DNA of 64,000 nucleotides from Dryocosmus kuriphilus (GCA_038277395.1 CM076190.1:190032001-190096000), one strand, 5' to 3'; positions 24,469 to 36,579 are shown, counted from the stretch's first letter. Numbers and translations: made by a program. Notes: a model not told the origin generated them from the sequence alone.

Positions 24469-25029
24469 ATAAGGACCAATACAATTAAGAGAAATAAGTA
24501 AGATTATATTAGGAATTTCAATAAGACTAATTAGGAGCGAGATCGAAAAGCAAAATTAGACAATTAGAAATAATTAATGAACAGGAGCCACCGATTAGCA
24601 ATTACGGAGAGAAACCCTAGGAAAAACTTAAAAACGACAACACTGAGTAGCAATATCAGGGACTATGAATAGAAAATCAGTTACCCAAGAGCCTTTGAAT
24701 CGACAGGATATGGTGAGACACCGCGACGACGAATTAAGAAAAAACTAATCTCTTAAAAAAAAAAAATATACATTCGTTTGGGCGGGCAGTGCACACCCGG
24801 ATCCTCAAACAAGAACGAAATATTTTTTCTTAACCTCCCTCTCTAAAAATAAAGTCATATTGAACATATTTAACCAACGTTAAGATCATAACAATACCCA
24901 AATCACAAATTAATTAACAATTCTAAAAAAAAAAAAAAACTAAGTCCACAGATACATCGGTGACCTGCGCATTCTCGAATTGAAGAAAATTAAGTAATGC
25001 TTCAAAAAACTTAAACCATTCCTTAATTT

Positions 25030-25043
25030 GGGGGGGGGGGGGG
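25030..25043 (+). other. Polypurine tract: 14 consecutive G
   Basis: The G14 run lies four bases before the 3' LTR start (25048), where plus-strand priming occurs in LTR elements. A pure poly-G tract is unusual for this function. Confidence 0.6.
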
Positions 25044-25047
25044 ACGT

Positions 25048-27016
25048 TGAAACGGTTCGATACATCTCCATATTCATATTACCATAAGTAGATGGGATAG
25101 AGAAGCATAAAGCCAAGGCGAATAATGAGATAAAAGGTGATAGTAATAATAGCTCAAGGTACGTGTATAATCATAGGAATATATATATATATATATCAGC
25201 AGGCCAGTGGGAAAAATAAAATCCTCGGTTTGCATGACAGGGCGCGAAGGAAGGGAGACCAGCGGTACCAAGACGTGCTGACAATATATTAACGGAATCA
25301 CGACGATCGAGACCTTTCTTTGCTGACCCGACCATCGGGACGGTTGACTTGGAAACTCGCAGGGAATTTCAAGGGCATTCGACGCGGACTTTTCACTGAT
25401 CAACGGGCTTCTAGGCAATAGTTAGTTAGAGCATCTAGGACCACGTATGTACAAGGTACCGGTTCTTAAGGAACCTGAAAAAAAACCTTTCCTCATTATC
25501 ATATTTCACGAAACATCTTTATATCGGGCTGACCTGTCCTCACGGTTTGCGTGTTGCTAAGTTTGAGTCAATAGTGGATAACGGAAGTCTTTTTCTACTA
25601 GGTCTTTGACCTGGGGCTCAAGACTGAGTCATCGAAACACTAGGCACAAATCGGCAACGGCACGCCCTGAGGTAGGGTCTGGAGAGCTAAAAATCATTCA
25701 GATCCAACGTAGCAAAAAGGTGGTCGGAATCTTAATCACACTCTCTACCAGGTTCTTTTATCTGGGGCTTGTGCGATTTGAATTCTCTTAGCCTAAGTAG
25801 CGATTAGAGATTGGATGTGGATGAAACCTAATTTTGTGCCGATACTGGGAAAAGACTTCTGGGAAACCTAGTCGCACCCTTTACAGGTTCTTTATCTGGG
25901 GCTTGTGCGTCCGGAATTCTCTCGAGGTCAGAGTACCAGCCAAGTATTGGCTCAATTTTTACTCCGCCGTTCACGCTCGAGTCTGGAAGACCTAAGGTGT
26001 AATCAAACACCGAGAATGGAAATCTAGACTCGAATGATGACATCAAAACGTCCGATATAAGTAGCTTCAACTTTCTTTGTTCACTGCCAGACAGCAAAGT
26101 CTGAAGGTTTGTGAACTTTGGCGTAGGAATCTGAAGCGAACTCCTGTCGAAGGCATGGCACTTAGTCTTGGCGGGACGAAGCTTCGGTTCTCGTGAAACC
26201 TAAGAAAGAAAGAGAGAAGAGTCATGGATGCTCTCAAAAAAAAAAAAACCTAGGTAGGACTTAGCTGAGTTGATAGGCAACTCTAGAAGCACGAAGGAAA
26301 GAGTACTCCAGAGAAATTTACGCACTTAGAGAATTAAGATTTAGAGATATAAATGCTTCCCAGATTCCCTCATCCCAGCGCTTCTGTGATCCTGCAATTT
26401 TTAACTAGATCACAAAAAAATAATTTTTTGTAATAATAAAACAAAAATCAGAACCTCCATGTGTCGCCGTAGAGGCAAACTTTTTTTCTTTGAGTCGTCG
26501 GCCGACGTTGAGTTGAGATCCACTGAGAATTACATTTGCGAGGAATTTTTAATTAGAACTATTTTCGTTTCCGAGATCTGCGTCTGAAAAAGAGCAGAGA
26601 AATAAGAACACGTGGAGAGGGGCCACCTATTCTTGATCTAAGGGTCTCGATATTAGTCAAGTTAAATAATCGGGTGGTAAGTGCAAGTTTCAACGTTCTA
26701 CCCGACCTCGATCCGGTTTGTGTAATTGGACTCGAACTGTTGGACAGAACCAATTAAATGCAAATCAGAACAAAAATCTTCAGAAATTTTCAATATTACT
26801 GGAGAAATCAGAAATGCAACAACATTATTAAACTCATTCACACAACAGTAAATTTTCCAACAAAATTAAACTCAGTAAAAGGTGGGACTCTCTAAATGGA
26901 CAAAATCACGTAGTTTTGAAACTCAATCAAGTTAAATCTCAACTCAACGCGGGGACACGATTCTAATACAGAATAATGAAAGGCCTCAAATGACCCCAAA
27001 ATTAAATAACGTTACA
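25048..27016 (+). repeat. 3' LTR
   Basis: A full-length partner of 17121-19080 with the same TG...CA ends, TATAAA, internal repeats and protease-like remnant. Differences from the 5' LTR include a (TA)n expansion near 25183-25194 and many point changes. Confidence 0.9.
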
Positions 27017-27020
27017 AGTG

Positions 27021-27890
27021 CTATAATTTCGGTTTTAAAAATAATTCATTTGCGTTCTGTAGAGGAACAGTTTAATTAAAGCTCACCATGAAAATGCAAT
27101 TACGGAAGATAGTAGTTGAATTTCTATTTAAATCCACTACAATTGTTTGCGTAATTTTGAATGATTTGAGGCTATGTTGTTATTTTGTCTTCGGTATTTT
27201 TTCTACAAAATCTTTGTGTTTTACAGGATTTCAGTGTTTACTAATGTTTATCAACAATATGTAAGTAATTTTTTTTCATTTTAGGTCTCTGTCGTAGTCT
27301 CGAAATTTTTAACGACATAAATATGAATGTTAGAGAAGTTAAGTTATTTCAAATCACGTGGGAAGTATGACAGTATTTTGCCAATACTAATCTACTGGCC
27401 ACACTTCATTACATGATAAAAATATTCAGACTTCAGGTCTGCTTCAGACATATATATGTATATTTAATACCTTATATGTGAAATTTCTTGCTGAACTCGA
27501 ATTTAATTTTAGTAAGATGATAAGAATATTCAGGGCTTTTTATATATGTCAAAATTAAATGCTAATTATGTTCAAAAACTTTATTTTTTAACAGAATTTT
27601 ATGTTTAAAGGAGACTCTTTCAGTTGTAATATCGTTCAGCATTCTTGGAAGCTTCCCCCAAACTTCTTAGTCTGTTCTGAGTTTTCTTAGAATATTTTGA
27701 TAAACATCATTTTTTAAATTTGTAGCGCTATTTTTCAAATACCCAACTTGAAGAAGATCATTTTGAAATGTGTATTTTTTCAGCTGTTAAACATTTCTTG
27801 TATCTATTTAGCACTGAAATACGTGGGTTGCGATTTTTTAAAAATTGATATTGATAGATTTAAGAACATCTGTCTCTCCTTATGCATTTA
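27021..27890. repeat. Left arm (inner part) of the interrupted inverted repeat
   Basis: 27021-27140 and 27715-27890 are the reverse complement of 28665-28789 and 28495-28660. The roughly 575 bp between them (27140-27715) has no counterpart in the right arm, so it was inserted here or deleted there. No gene was recognised. Confidence 0.7.
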
Positions 27891-28494
27891 CCACAAATAT
27901 TGTTGTAATTGAACCAACGAAGAGAGCAACATATTTTAAATGGGGATTTGCATTTTAATTTATTTTGACTATTATTATTAATGAATCAAGTTTTTAAATC
28001 GTTAAAACAAGGATATTATATATAGCTGAATTACAAATTTCGGGAGCCCAATATAGCGCTAATTAAATAAGAATAATTTTAGAAGAAGTTTGAAATTTAT
28101 AATTGATTTCCCAGTTTACTTTAAAATTATAAAGCTTAAAAAAAGCCTAATCGAAATAAAAAAAAGTGGAAATAATAGCAAAACTTGTTTTAAAAATTTT
28201 GATCCTCTCTATAAACAACTTGTTTTCTAATTTAGGTATATATTATTTCTCCGTATTTCTTTATAACAAAAGAATTCCACCTAACGTTTCAGTTTTAAGC
28301 CATTCGAACCTCACGAAGTCACATACGTCACACAGCTATTTGAATGATATAAAAATCTATGATTCGGGGATACGAAATTATATTACTAATTATATAAGGC
28401 TGCTTCAGGATATCTGTTTTGCTTATATTTATGTATACCCAATAGAATTGCATGAAGATATGTATAAGCCATTTTTTGGTAAATTCATAACGAG
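27891..28494. other. Loop between inverted arms, no gene recognised
   Basis: AT-rich sequence. A 114-codon open frame at 28166-28510 runs from the loop into the right arm and shows no recognisable domain. Confidence 0.35.
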
Positions 28495-29105
28495 AGAAAG
28501 ATGTTCTTAAATCTATCATTCTCAATTTTTTAAAAGTATCAACCCACGTATTTTAGTGCTAAATATTAGATACAAGAAATGTTTAAGAGCTGTAAAAAAG
28601 ACTCATTTCAAAGTACTCTTCTTCAAATAGGGTATTGTCAAAAGAGCGTTACAAACATTTGTATTCGATATAAATAGAATTTCCACTGCTATCTTCAGCA
28701 ACTGCATTTGCATGGTGAGGTTTAATTAAACTATTTAAATACAGAACGAGATTAAACTATTTAAAAAAAAAAAATATATTATATATTACTATAAAAGTCC
28801 ACAGTCTTTTATACCGTGAAAATTGGCTATTTGCGTTCCTCATCATTTCTCAAGTTTCTCGATTCGCGCGGGATTCCGATCGTTTCGTTCATCAAGATCG
28901 CTCAATGCACATGTATGCGTCACGTATGTATGCGAATGGATATCCACGACGTCACAGCTAGGATAATGTAGAAAGCGACAACTTGTCAAATGAATTTCAA
29001 TTTTATTGATACAGCTACCCGAATCGTCCCGGAGAGGCGCCACTATACAAATAGCTATGCTTCCTCTGGGCACGTTCACTCTCAGCTTCTCTCTGGTAAT
29101 GTAGT
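28495..29105. repeat. Right arm of the inverted repeat (uninterrupted)
   Basis: It pairs with 27021-27890 and 16812-17120. At about 28789 it is continuous across the point where the left arm carries the LTR element, so it serves as the natural empty site. It ends outward near 29105 in TTCTCTCTGGTAATGT, matching the left outer end. Confidence 0.75.
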
Positions 29106-29114
29106 TACAACAAG

Positions 29115-29290
29115 AATAAATTTACGAAATCAAAGAAATCTAGAAAATCAACGAAATCCAGAAAATCAAGGAAAACTAGAAAATAAATTAAATTAAGGAA
29201 ATCAAAGAAATCTAGAGGATGAAGAAGATCAAAGAAATCTACAAAATCAGCGAAATCAAGAAAATAAAAGTAAATTACGAAGTAGAAGAA
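29115..29290. repeat. GAAATC(N)AGAAAATC short tandem repeat
   Basis: A 12-15 bp purine-rich unit (GAAATCTAGAAAATCAAC and variants) is repeated about twelve times. In one frame it reads as NLENQRN-type repeats, but no gene context supports translation. Confidence 0.7.
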
Positions 29291-29558
29291 TTAAAAAAAA
29301 TCATGATAATCAGGAAAAAAATGTCTGAATTCTTATATAGAAAACTAAAAAACTTAGGCCACAAAGTTTAAGTTCCAGGTAAAAAAAAAAGTGGAGGACC
29401 AAAAAAAAGTTCAAATTCCAGTACAAGAAAAAAAAATAAAGGAGGAAGATCTCGAAAACATAAAAATGAAAATAAATATATTATAGAAGACAAAAATCAA
29501 GAATTACTTGAAGAAGAATCGGATCCAGAATTTTTAAGGAAAAATAATACATATACAC

Positions 29559-29680
29559 TAGACGGTTGCGCCGCCGCGCCACGCCGCCGCCGCCGGCCAA
29601 CTTGCTTCAAAACCGTGCCGCCGCCGATTCGAATTCGGCGCCGACGGCGCGGCGGCGTAGCGGCGCGCCGATGTATTAGT
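29559..29680. repeat. GC-rich terminal region of the hAT element
   Basis: About 120 bp dominated by GCCGCC and GGCGCG words, with a counterpart at 32707-32831. Both are islands of very high GC in AT-rich DNA. Their GCCGCC/GGCGGC words can pair within and between ends. Confidence 0.75.
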
Positions 29681-30596
29681 ATATTTTACATGGTACCAGG
29701 TTTCTTTCTGACTGGTGATCCGGTGGCTTTTGATTGGTTGCGAAAATTCCTGCGACCAATTAAGAGCCACCTCTGAAACCTTATTCCGATGAGGACCACT
29801 GAAAGCGAAGGCATGAGAATCGCAAATGTTAATCATATGTCGATAGCCGATTGACATGGAATACTTTGGTGACTTGGGTCAAGAGAATCCTAGCCTCAAC
29901 TATGGCAAGTACAGTAAATAATTTTCGTAAGCCTGTACAAGAATAGGGCATTGAAACTTTATTTTCGAAAACAAAAACAAGTTTTGTATGGAAGCATTTT
30001 GGACAGATGATTCATGTAGAAAATAATAAAAGAAAGAAAGTAAACGTGGAGAAAATTTACTGTGCTGAATGTCTAACAATTGCAAAAGTTGCTTCCGAAA
30101 CCAACGAAAGCAAACATTTTTCAAGGGAATTATAATATTTAATATTACATATACAATATAATCTAATCCTGATAATTTGTGTACGACCAATTCAAAATGA
30201 CCATTTTCGGTTTTAAAAGGAGGTTATACTTTGACCCTTACTCTATCTATTGGTAATATTCTCGTACTCCAGACCGAACCGAAAGTAGTGCATTTTGCGT
30301 TTAAAGCTAAAATTTAGCACTGTCGCTAATGGAATTTGCTGACTTGTTTTTCTCGAAATTGTCCCAGTGCCTCATTTTTCAGCCTACAGGGTTCGTTCTG
30401 GGCCTAAAATGCCGGATATTTATCTGAATATATCTTCCTAGACGTAACTATAGTGACAACCTTGTGCCGTTTCATTTGGACGTACACATTTATTTAGTTA
30501 AAATCGGAACTAAGTAAGATCTTATTCTTGACCTGAAATTAAATTAATATTTAAATATTTACTTACTAGCTTTGAGATCAAATACTACAGCAAAAA

Positions 30597-32617
30597 TGTC
30601 AGTACGGGGAATTTACGACGCCATCTCAAAGAATCGCACAACGAAAACGATGATTCAAACGAATCCAAACAGAAAAATCAAAATTTGTTATTCTTTACAA
30701 AACCTGTCCCAAAACAAAAAAATGATAAGGACGAAAAGTGGCTCCTGTCACGCCAATTAGCATTATTATTTTCAAAGGATTTAATGCCTTTCACGACAGT
30801 AAATCGTCAAGGACTCCAGGATTTTTTGTTGGTATGCGTATTTAGTATTTACTATTCAGATATTATTTAGACATAGAAAAACAATAATATTTAATGATAT
30901 CCATATTTAACCTAGAGTGAGACAAAACTGAATCATTATTTTCTTTCATCTAGAGTCGACGTATTATAAACTCATTGGATGATCTTCCTGTACCAACGAC
31001 AATTTCGCGAACTGCGCTTTCCGACGTGTACGAAGAAGTAAAAAGACATGTAGAAAAGTACATCGACAATTCTTCTCGCTACTGTGCTATGACGCTGGAC
31101 ATGTGGGAAGACAAATACCGCAAACGTCCATATATTACATATACATACCATCATTTATGAGAAAACTTCGAGTTGGTTCATTTAACTCTAGCAACTCGAA
31201 TTTTGAAAGCTCCACATACTGGCGAAGCTATTTCCGATGCGTTCCGGCAAATACAAGAAGAGTTTCGGTTGGATCGTAAAGAAACTTTTGCAGTGAGTGA
31301 TGCAGGACGAAATGTAAAAAAAGGAATTCGCTTATTAAACCTAGAAAATGAAAATTGTCAAGGACACGGTGGTCATAATTTAATGATGATTGACGGTGTA
31401 AAGCGCGTACCTGAATTGCGGAAATTTAAACATAAAATGGAAAAAGTTGTCACTTTTCTTCGTCACAATCCGATAGATTTTGAGAAAGAATGCGATGAAG
31501 AAGAACAAAGAGTCTTGCAGGCTGTATATGAGTTAGACGAGTGTGTTATTGAAGACGTGCAGGAAGAAAACGACGAGACTGATGAAGAAGTGGATGGTGA
31601 TGAACAAGAATCAGAACTAGAAATCGAGGAAGCAGCAGGCACTCAAGAGTATCGACGTAAGACAATCAAACAAGATTGTCCAACCAGATGGCACTCTTTT
31701 TTGATCGTTTTAGAAAGTTTAGGATCTCAGCGTGGTCCTGTGACTCGACTTTTAAGCAAGTCAAGCAATTTATACATCTGTAATCAAGAGTGGCAGTTAC
31801 TGGAACAGTTGGTAGAGTTTCTAAAATCTTTCCGATCTGCCTTGGTGAGTTTCTATCTTTCCGATCTGCTGTGAGATTCTCTCGAAAGATTCAGAGCCTA
31901 CTATAAATCTCAGTCTCCTTTTCCGAAGCGAGATATGCTCTATTTTAGAGGATGGTGCAAACGATAGTGCCTACACAAAGAAACTAAAAAAAAAGCAATG
32001 AGAAACAAATTTGACTACAGGTTTCCTGTCTCAGATGTGCAAATGGCTGGAGCTCTTCTAAACCACGGTTTCAGAATTTGAAGGAAGTTGATGCTGCTTT
32101 GACTCAACGTGAAATAAGCAAGACCAGGTTTTTATCAGAACAAGTGCTACTTTATGTGCAAGAATCTGATCTTTCGTCCAACCATAAAGTTGCGTCTACA
32201 TCGAGCAGTTCGAGCACTGCTGATGATCAATCGAAGCTAGGGGATCACATCCTTTCCCTTGCTGAGAAACATTCCGTGGAAAAACAGTATCAAAATTTGA
32301 ATGCAGTTGAAGCAGAATGCAGTTCTTTCTTAATTGGATTCAATCCAACCAATGTGAAAAATGGAGATGTTCTACAGTTTTGGAAATCCATAAGCAAGCA
32401 GTTCCCATGGCTGTCATTTTACGTCAGAAGAGTTTTTTTGCATACCAGTAACAAGCACGCCTAGTGAGCGAGTTTTTTCTGTAGCTGGACTAATTTTAAA
32501 TATCAAGAGGTCATCTTCGAATCCTCTTAAAGTCGATAGAATAATATTTATTCATGACAACTACAACTTCGTGAAAAAGATATTGAATCCATAGAATACA
32601 AATCTGCTATAAAGTAA
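30597..32617 (+). pseudogene. hAT transposase relic
   Basis: Order of parts: the second half of a BED finger (STGNLRRHLKESH, about 30600); an exon ending at 30831; an intron 30832-30953 (GTATGC...CATCTAG) joining in phase; TLDMWEDKYRKRPYIT with the first catalytic Asp (about 31093); AVSDAGRNVKK with the second Asp (about 31290); TRWHSFL (about 31684); and the C-terminal hAT dimerisation block (VLQFWKSISKQFP, SERVFSVAGLILN, VDRIIFIHDN) ending at TAA 32615. Breaks are TGA at 31158, a frameshift near 31845-31885, one near 32062 and one near 32430. CAAH/GHRIHN-type spacing appears as GHGGHNL. An inactive copy. Confidence 0.9.
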
Positions 32618-32889
32618 ACCGATTTAAATAAATATCTTATACTAGAAATTGATTTTTTAATTTCTTCCTTCTTATTTTTATATTTGTCAGGGAAAAAACT
32701 AAACTAGACTGTCACGCCGTTCCGCCGCCGCCGAGAAGCGAAGAAAGCGGCGCGCCGGCGCGCCGCCCGCCGCTGATCGAAATTGTTTAAATCGCCGCCG
32801 CCGGTCAAAAGTCTGTCGGCGCAACCGTCTAATATACACACATAAATATGAAGGGCGATGATAAACTTGGGACTAGTCCGCTCGGGTGA

Positions 32890-33000
32890 TGGTAAACTGG
32901 GTCCAAGTCTTCATCCTGTACCTTCTCGAAACTAGAAAACTGGGTCCAACCTTAAAATTACCTGTACTAGAGGAAGCAGAAAGTAATAAACTGGACCCAA
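32890..33000. repeat. Three AAACTGG(G/A)(T/C)CCAA motifs
   Basis: TAAACTGGGTCCAAG (about 32891), AAAACTGGGTCCAAC (about 32935) and TAAACTGGACCCAAG (about 32988) recur at 45-55 bp spacing just outside the hAT element. Function unknown. From 33000 to 33300 nothing was recognised. Confidence 0.5.
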
Positions 33001-33304
33001 GGAAGCGAACGAAATAAAAGAATGAATTTTAACACATTTATTATATCACACACGAAACGTGCTCGTCAACATACTGTAATACATACAATATTAAAAGAAA
33101 GAAACAAAACAAAAACAGAATATCAAGCCTGAGGAGCACAGTGTGTGCTCAACCTTGTTACCCAGTTATAAGGCGTCCGACTGCCTGTAAAATACTATTC
33201 CAGCTGGATAGTGAGAAATTCCAGCCTTCTCCTAGTAAGCGAATTCTTTTTGTGGGGTGTTTCGGATCAACTATTAATTCTTATCAATATTTATTTCTGG
33301 TAAG

Positions 33305-34552
33305 TTAGCAGTTGGTGAGTAAAAGATAAAATATTTGGGTGTGCTCTTGGAAAGTTGAAATTTGTTTGGATGAATCACAGGCGTTAGTTGCTAGATTAGG
33401 ATTTGATGACGGTGAAGTCCATATTGCCGAAGGATGCTTTGCATTTGAACTGACGTAATTAGTACGTAAATAGGTCATAAATTGTGTTAATGGTTTCAAT
33501 CTTTTGGCCAGCTTTTCTCTCACTATTTCATTATAACACAACTCAACATGATCTGGTTGTATAAACGGTAGCCCAAAAAATAACTTCAGCCATTTTCCTG
33601 TATTATTATGATCCTAGTAGTCACCGAAGGGTCCCACATTCTGTATTTTTTCTCCGCCATGATTGGCACAAATGAAATCGACAAAAGAGAAGTGTAGTGG
33701 AAGGCCATGAAACTCGACAAGCTTCTGGTTATCCTACCTCTAGGTCAGTAACAATTGTGTTCGGTAAAAATATAAATTAATGTTCATTACGCAAGTCTAC
33801 TAATACGTTAAAATACAATTCATATGTGTAGGCCTCCTTATTTTTCAACAGACAAAATACCAAAGCTATGTAGTGCCCATTGAAGTATCTGTGGATTGTT
33901 AGCAGTTGATGGAAAAATTTTAGACAAAATTGGAAAGTCCCATCCAGGTAAATTACGGATGTCTTTATAAGTGTTTTCAAATTTGTGAGAGAATAAAACA
34001 CTACTAGTTCAGTGTACACATCGTTCACAAGCACAATCTCCTCTTCGTTGACAGTCTTTAGACGCTGGGAGTGAAGGGCACTCTTCACCCCTTCAAGGTT
34101 CTTCGGTAGGACTGATTGAGATTTGCGCCATGCATTGTACATATTTTTCTTGATGCTCGTAATGTCCTTGGTATGAGAAAAGAATTATTTCATTTTCGAT
34201 ATTATTAAGTTCAGCATTTACAATAATTAAATTAGATTTAGATTAGATTTTATTACATTTTACCTGCAGTGTTTGAACGTTATTTTCATCAAGCAGGGAT
34301 CGCAATATTTTCGAGTGTCTCCGATATCTGTTCTTCTGCATTGCATTTGGCTGAACCACTAAGTGCTTGCGCATTGAGTAGTCTTTGTGATAAGAGCAGG
34401 CGGTTGTGATTCATACCCATCTCCGAAATAGCATAGTTGGCTGCTGCACGTTTGACGTACGCAGTACATTGAGTATTAGAGCATCTCCAGGATAAATAAA
34501 TAACATGACGATGAACACCCGCTTTCAAAACAATGAAAACGTGAACAACCAA
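33305..34552 (-). pseudogene. MULE transposase relic with FLYWCH-type finger
   Basis: Read on the minus strand: a FLYWCH-like zinc finger (34552-34289: YLSWRCSNTQCTAYVKR then a His-containing NH block); a MULE DDE segment (34142-33777: VIYLDGTFQFC, with the first catalytic Asp, then LTIHRYFNGHY and LVFCLLKN); and a C-terminal block (33541-33305: RTNYVSSNAKHPSAIW, NLATNAC followed by a HPNI-like piece in another frame). This domain order is that of insect Mutator-like transposases. The segments lie in separate frames. No TIRs or 9-bp duplications were identified. Confidence 0.8.
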
Positions 34553-34689
34553 ATCCCAACAAGATGTAACTTACGGCCAACTTGATTCTCCAGTCTACAA
34601 ATCCCTACGTTTCTTAAATTTGAAACGACCGGTTTCCAGCAAAAAGCCACTTCGTTGACTTATTATTACGCTGACCATCACTTGGACCG

Positions 34690-35333
34690 AGATTACCACC
34701 GCCCAATATGAAAACTGATATCCAAAAATATATACCATCTTGTCTGCAATGTCAAATGAAAGAATTGGTCCGCGTAAAAACCAAAAACCCTATGGTAATT
34801 ACGGATACATCAGGAGTCGCATTTGAAAAAATAACAATGGATATTGTTGGACCATTACCTACAACACAATAGGAAACGAATGCATATTAACTATTCAAGA
34901 TAACCTCCCGAAATATTCCTTAGCTATACCGCCGCGAAATCAACAAGCAAGTAAAATAGCAGACGCATTTGTTAACAAGTTTATTTATATTTTTGGATCA
35001 CCTAAAGAATTTTTAACAGATCAAGGCACAAGCCTCAGCAATCTCATGAGTCGTTATGCAAAGCGCTTCAGAATTCGACAATTTAAAACAACATCTTTTC
35101 ACCCACAATCTAATGAATCTTTAGAAAGATCCCATCATATAGTAGTTCAATACCTTAAACAATTTGTAACTAAGCACTCTGAATGGGACGATTGGCTTGA
35201 TTTAGCCACATTATCTTATAACAAAGGTATTCATGAAGGCACAAAATGTAAACACGCAATTTACTCAGACACTAGGACTATACTACGAACACACATGCAC
35301 AGCAAGACTAACGAACTAAAAATAAACCTTTGA
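34690..35333 (+). pseudogene. Ty3/gypsy integrase relic (17.6-like)
   Basis: A partial zinc-binding end (CLQCQMKELVRVKTK) is followed by the DDE core: MDIVGPLP (first Asp, about 34838), LTDQGT (second Asp, about 35016) and HPQSNESLERSHH (Glu, about 35100). A TAG at 34870 and a frameshift nearby separate the first Asp from the rest. From 35046 to 35333 the frame is open, through WDDWLDLATLSYN. Lineage matches the gypsy RT relic at 15.1-16.5 kb, but this is a different location with its own flanks. Confidence 0.85.
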
Positions 35334-35386
35334 CCTACTTCAACATCAAACGACTATTATCAATTAATGATAAATTAAACAATACG

Positions 35387-36222
35387 TGAAGTGACAAGTT
35401 TAAAAATGACACTTCGAGACAACCACTTGAACCACATAAGCTACGTACAATGCTTCGTCGTGCCGTATGGCATACCTCTTCAGGTTCATCAAAGGTTAGA
35501 GTTTCATGTGGTTATTTAAAAGCGTATCATTTACTTAGACAAAATAATGTCCGAAAAGAATTATTAAAAATCCATGATAAATACACGTCAAGTTTGATCT
35601 ATCAACAAGAGCTTTAAAATAGAAGAAAATTTTGTTAAATTGGAAGTACTCGTTCTTATTTGTTAAAATGATGTGGAGCAAATAAGTACGAAATGGAACA
35701 AAAAACTGTTCTTGAAGTGTATATAAAAAACAATAATAATTAAGAACTTTATAAAAAACTCCATAAAAAACAGTAGATGGCGTAGGTACCAAGTAAATAG
35801 CTATCTGCGTGTAGATATGTGGCTACGTACTTTATACCGGCGCCATCTATTGTTTTTTATCAATTTTTTTTTATAAAGTTGTTAATTATTTTTTTATCTA
35901 TACTTCAAGAAGGGGCTTTTCTCATTTTATACTTATTTATTTCACATTTTTCAACAAATAAGATCGAATGCTTCCAATTTAACATAACTTTCTTCTATTT
36001 TAAAACGGTTGTTGATAGAACGTCTATTTATCATGGATCTTTAATAACTCATTTCGGACATTATTTTGACTAAGTAAATGATACGCTTTTAAATAACTAC
36101 ATGGCATTTTAACCTTTGATGAACCTGAAGAGAAATGTCGTACGGCATGGAGAAACGTTGTTCGTAGCTTATGTGATTAAAGCCGTTGTCTGGAAGTGTC
36201 GTTCTTGAGTCTTTTCACTTCA
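35387..36222. mobile_element. Foldback/long-TIR MITE, 836 bp
   Basis: Two arms of about 410 bp are inverted copies meeting near 35800-35820, with only a few tens of bases of loop. Ends are TGAAGTGACAAG and CTTTTCACTTCA. The arms differ by scattered substitutions and small indels. Open frames in the arms (35792-35535 minus; 35819-36073 plus) are mirror images of one another and have no recognisable domain. A target duplication could not be fixed. Sequence 36223-36576 has no recognised gene. Confidence 0.8.
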
Positions 36223-36579
36223 TACATCATCCCAGACGTTAAACTTTACACTGAGGATCCGTCCATTTCTCTTTTCAATTTTGTTTACTTTTAAACAATA
36301 TAATTTTTTAATTTGAATTATCTTACTCACTTTCACAATATCAACACCAAACAAGGCACTACCGACCTAACTATTCCAGTATCTACGGACCAACTACCAA
36401 CTACCCATATTGACGAAACAAGAGGCCCACCCAAATAGAACCCAAGTAGAACGCTCCTTTATCATCTACTCAGCCTTTCTTAGATAAAATTTCAAGGATA
36501 TAAATAAGGTCGTACCTAAAGTAATGAGCTTAAGCCTTAATCAAAAAGTACTTACCATGAAATTTTTTGCTGTCTTTCA

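Larger units (their letters stand above)
17121..27016 (+). mobile_element. Ty3/gypsy-like LTR retrotransposon, 9.9 kb, non-autonomous
   Basis: Two direct repeats of about 1.96 kb begin TGAAACGG and end GTTACA, flanked by AGTG on both sides (17117-17120 and 27017-27020). A primer-binding-site-like sequence follows the first LTR, and a poly-G tract precedes the second. Between them lie gag-like, protease and RT N-terminal remnants. The RT core, RNase H and integrase are not detectable, so the copy cannot be autonomous. The LTRs differ by many substitutions and small indels, so the insertion is not recent. Confidence 0.9.
29559..32831 (+). mobile_element. hAT DNA transposon, 3.27 kb
   Basis: TAGACGGTTGCGCCG at 29559 is mirrored by CGGCGCAACCGTCTA ending at 32831. 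An exact 8-bp duplication, ATATACAC, flanks it at 29551-29558 and 32832-32839, diagnostic of hAT. The interior holds a BED-finger/hAT transposase relic in the same orientation. Confidence 0.95.

Noticed and set aside
28166..28510. 114-codon plus-strand ORF
   Set aside because: Straddles the loop and arm of an inverted repeat and has no domain; likely chance in AT-rich DNA.
29100..29290. CRISPR-like short repeats
   Set aside because: Units are 12-15 bp, degenerate and without spacers; a simple purine-rich tandem repeat in eukaryotic DNA.
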